Positions 23,759-24,060 of a stretch of DNA of 24,060 nucleotides are shown piece by piece. A program made the translations under genes and the position numbers. The DNA comes from CAYPQL01 sp964412905 (GTDB lineage: Bacteria; Patescibacteriota; Minisyncoccia; JAHIHE01; JAGLIN01). The stretch is taken from contig CAYPQL010000018.1 of the NCBI GenBank assembly GCA_964412905.1, positions 1 to 24,060 on the forward strand. The letters are read 5' to 3'. Below the pieces are notes generated by a model. It was given only the letters and a program-made list of their open reading frames with translations, did no database searches and was not told the DNA's origin. Within the stretch, counting starts at the first letter, position 1; each line of letters begins with the position of its first letter.

Positions 23759-24060
23759 AAATATCGACCTATTAGTAGCGCTTGGCTGAACACATTGCTG
23801 TGCTTGCACCTGCGCCCTATCAACCTGATCATCTGTCAGGGGTCTATATTGATACCTAATCTTGAAGTAGGCTTCGCGCTTATATGCTTTCAGCGCTTAT
23901 CCCTTCCAAACATAGCTACCCAGCGATGCTCCTGGCGGAACAACTGGTACACCAGAGGTTTGTTCTCCTCGGTCCTCTCGTACTAGAGGAAAATCTTCTC
24001 AAGTATCCGCGCCTGCGACAGATAGGAGGCCAACCTGTCTCACGACGGTTTGAACCCAGC
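23759..24060 (-). rRNA. rrl: 23S ribosomal RNA, 3' end (partial)
   Basis: The minus strand from the window edge contains the conserved sarcin-ricin loop AGTACGAGAGGACC, upstream GTCGTGAGACAGGTTGG, and downstream GGGATAAGCGCTGAAAGCAT. It ends near CTAATAGGTCGATAT. About 300 nt of domain VI are present; the rest lies beyond the window. The 3' end is estimated. Confidence 0.95.

Noticed and set aside
23795..23986. Plus-strand ORF of 63 codons
   Set aside because: It lies entirely within the conserved 3' part of 23S rRNA on the opposite strand.

Overview
All convincing genes in this window lie on the minus strand, so transcription runs from high to low coordinates. The DNA is AT-rich, intergenic stretches are short, and many spacers carry palindromic repeats. 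A lysine-rich RpoD, a PaaX-like gene with a Cas2-like fold (common in these genomes) and several small unassignable proteins suggest a Candidate Phyla Radiation (Patescibacteria/Parcubacteria-like) bacterium. That placement is inference from gene content. The 23S fragment at the right end could settle it.

Region 1 (about 1-15285) is an AT-rich defence island beside tRNA-Asn(GUU), whose 3' end faces the island. In transcription order it starts with a PLD-nuclease/SNF2-helicase fusion (11511-14846, GTG start) that overlaps by 4 bp an Eco57I-type adenine methylase (8098-11514). Together these look like a two-gene ATP-dependent restriction-modification system. An AlbA_2/RecG-like ATPase regulator (6308-7984) follows, with its own apparently leaderless promoter. 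Next come two coding scraps, one clearly the C-terminus of a second Eco57I-type enzyme. After these is a compact four-gene run: a membrane NERD nuclease, a GmrSD-like DUF262/HNH protein, a DUF2779 protein joining a Cas4-like nuclease to a DEDDy exonuclease, and a small nucleoside deoxyribosyltransferase-like protein. The run is followed by a membrane-anchored protein with two FtsK gamma DNA-binding domains and no motor.

Region 2 (about 15300-20900) is housekeeping and visibly richer in G+C: rpoD, an isoaspartyl methyltransferase, an UppS-like prenyltransferase, tRNA-Tyr(GUA), an RluB/RluF-type pseudouridine synthase and a BaiN/HI0933-type flavoprotein. These genes are separated by hairpin elements.

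Region 3 (about 20900-24060) is rich in repeats. It has a palindromic GTCATTCCCG element, a PaaX-like gene missing its 5' end, and a 176-bp element with 28-bp terminal inverted repeats that sits inside one copy of a second palindromic repeat. It also contains the 3' part of an rRNA operon. There, 23S and 5S are separated by about 1.5 kb instead of the usual short spacer, and this spacer holds two protein-coding genes of unknown function plus several inverted repeats.

The best candidates for something new are the defence cassette as a whole, the motorless double-gamma protein, and the gene-bearing 23S-5S spacer with nested palindromic elements. No CRISPR array, transposase or integrase was found.
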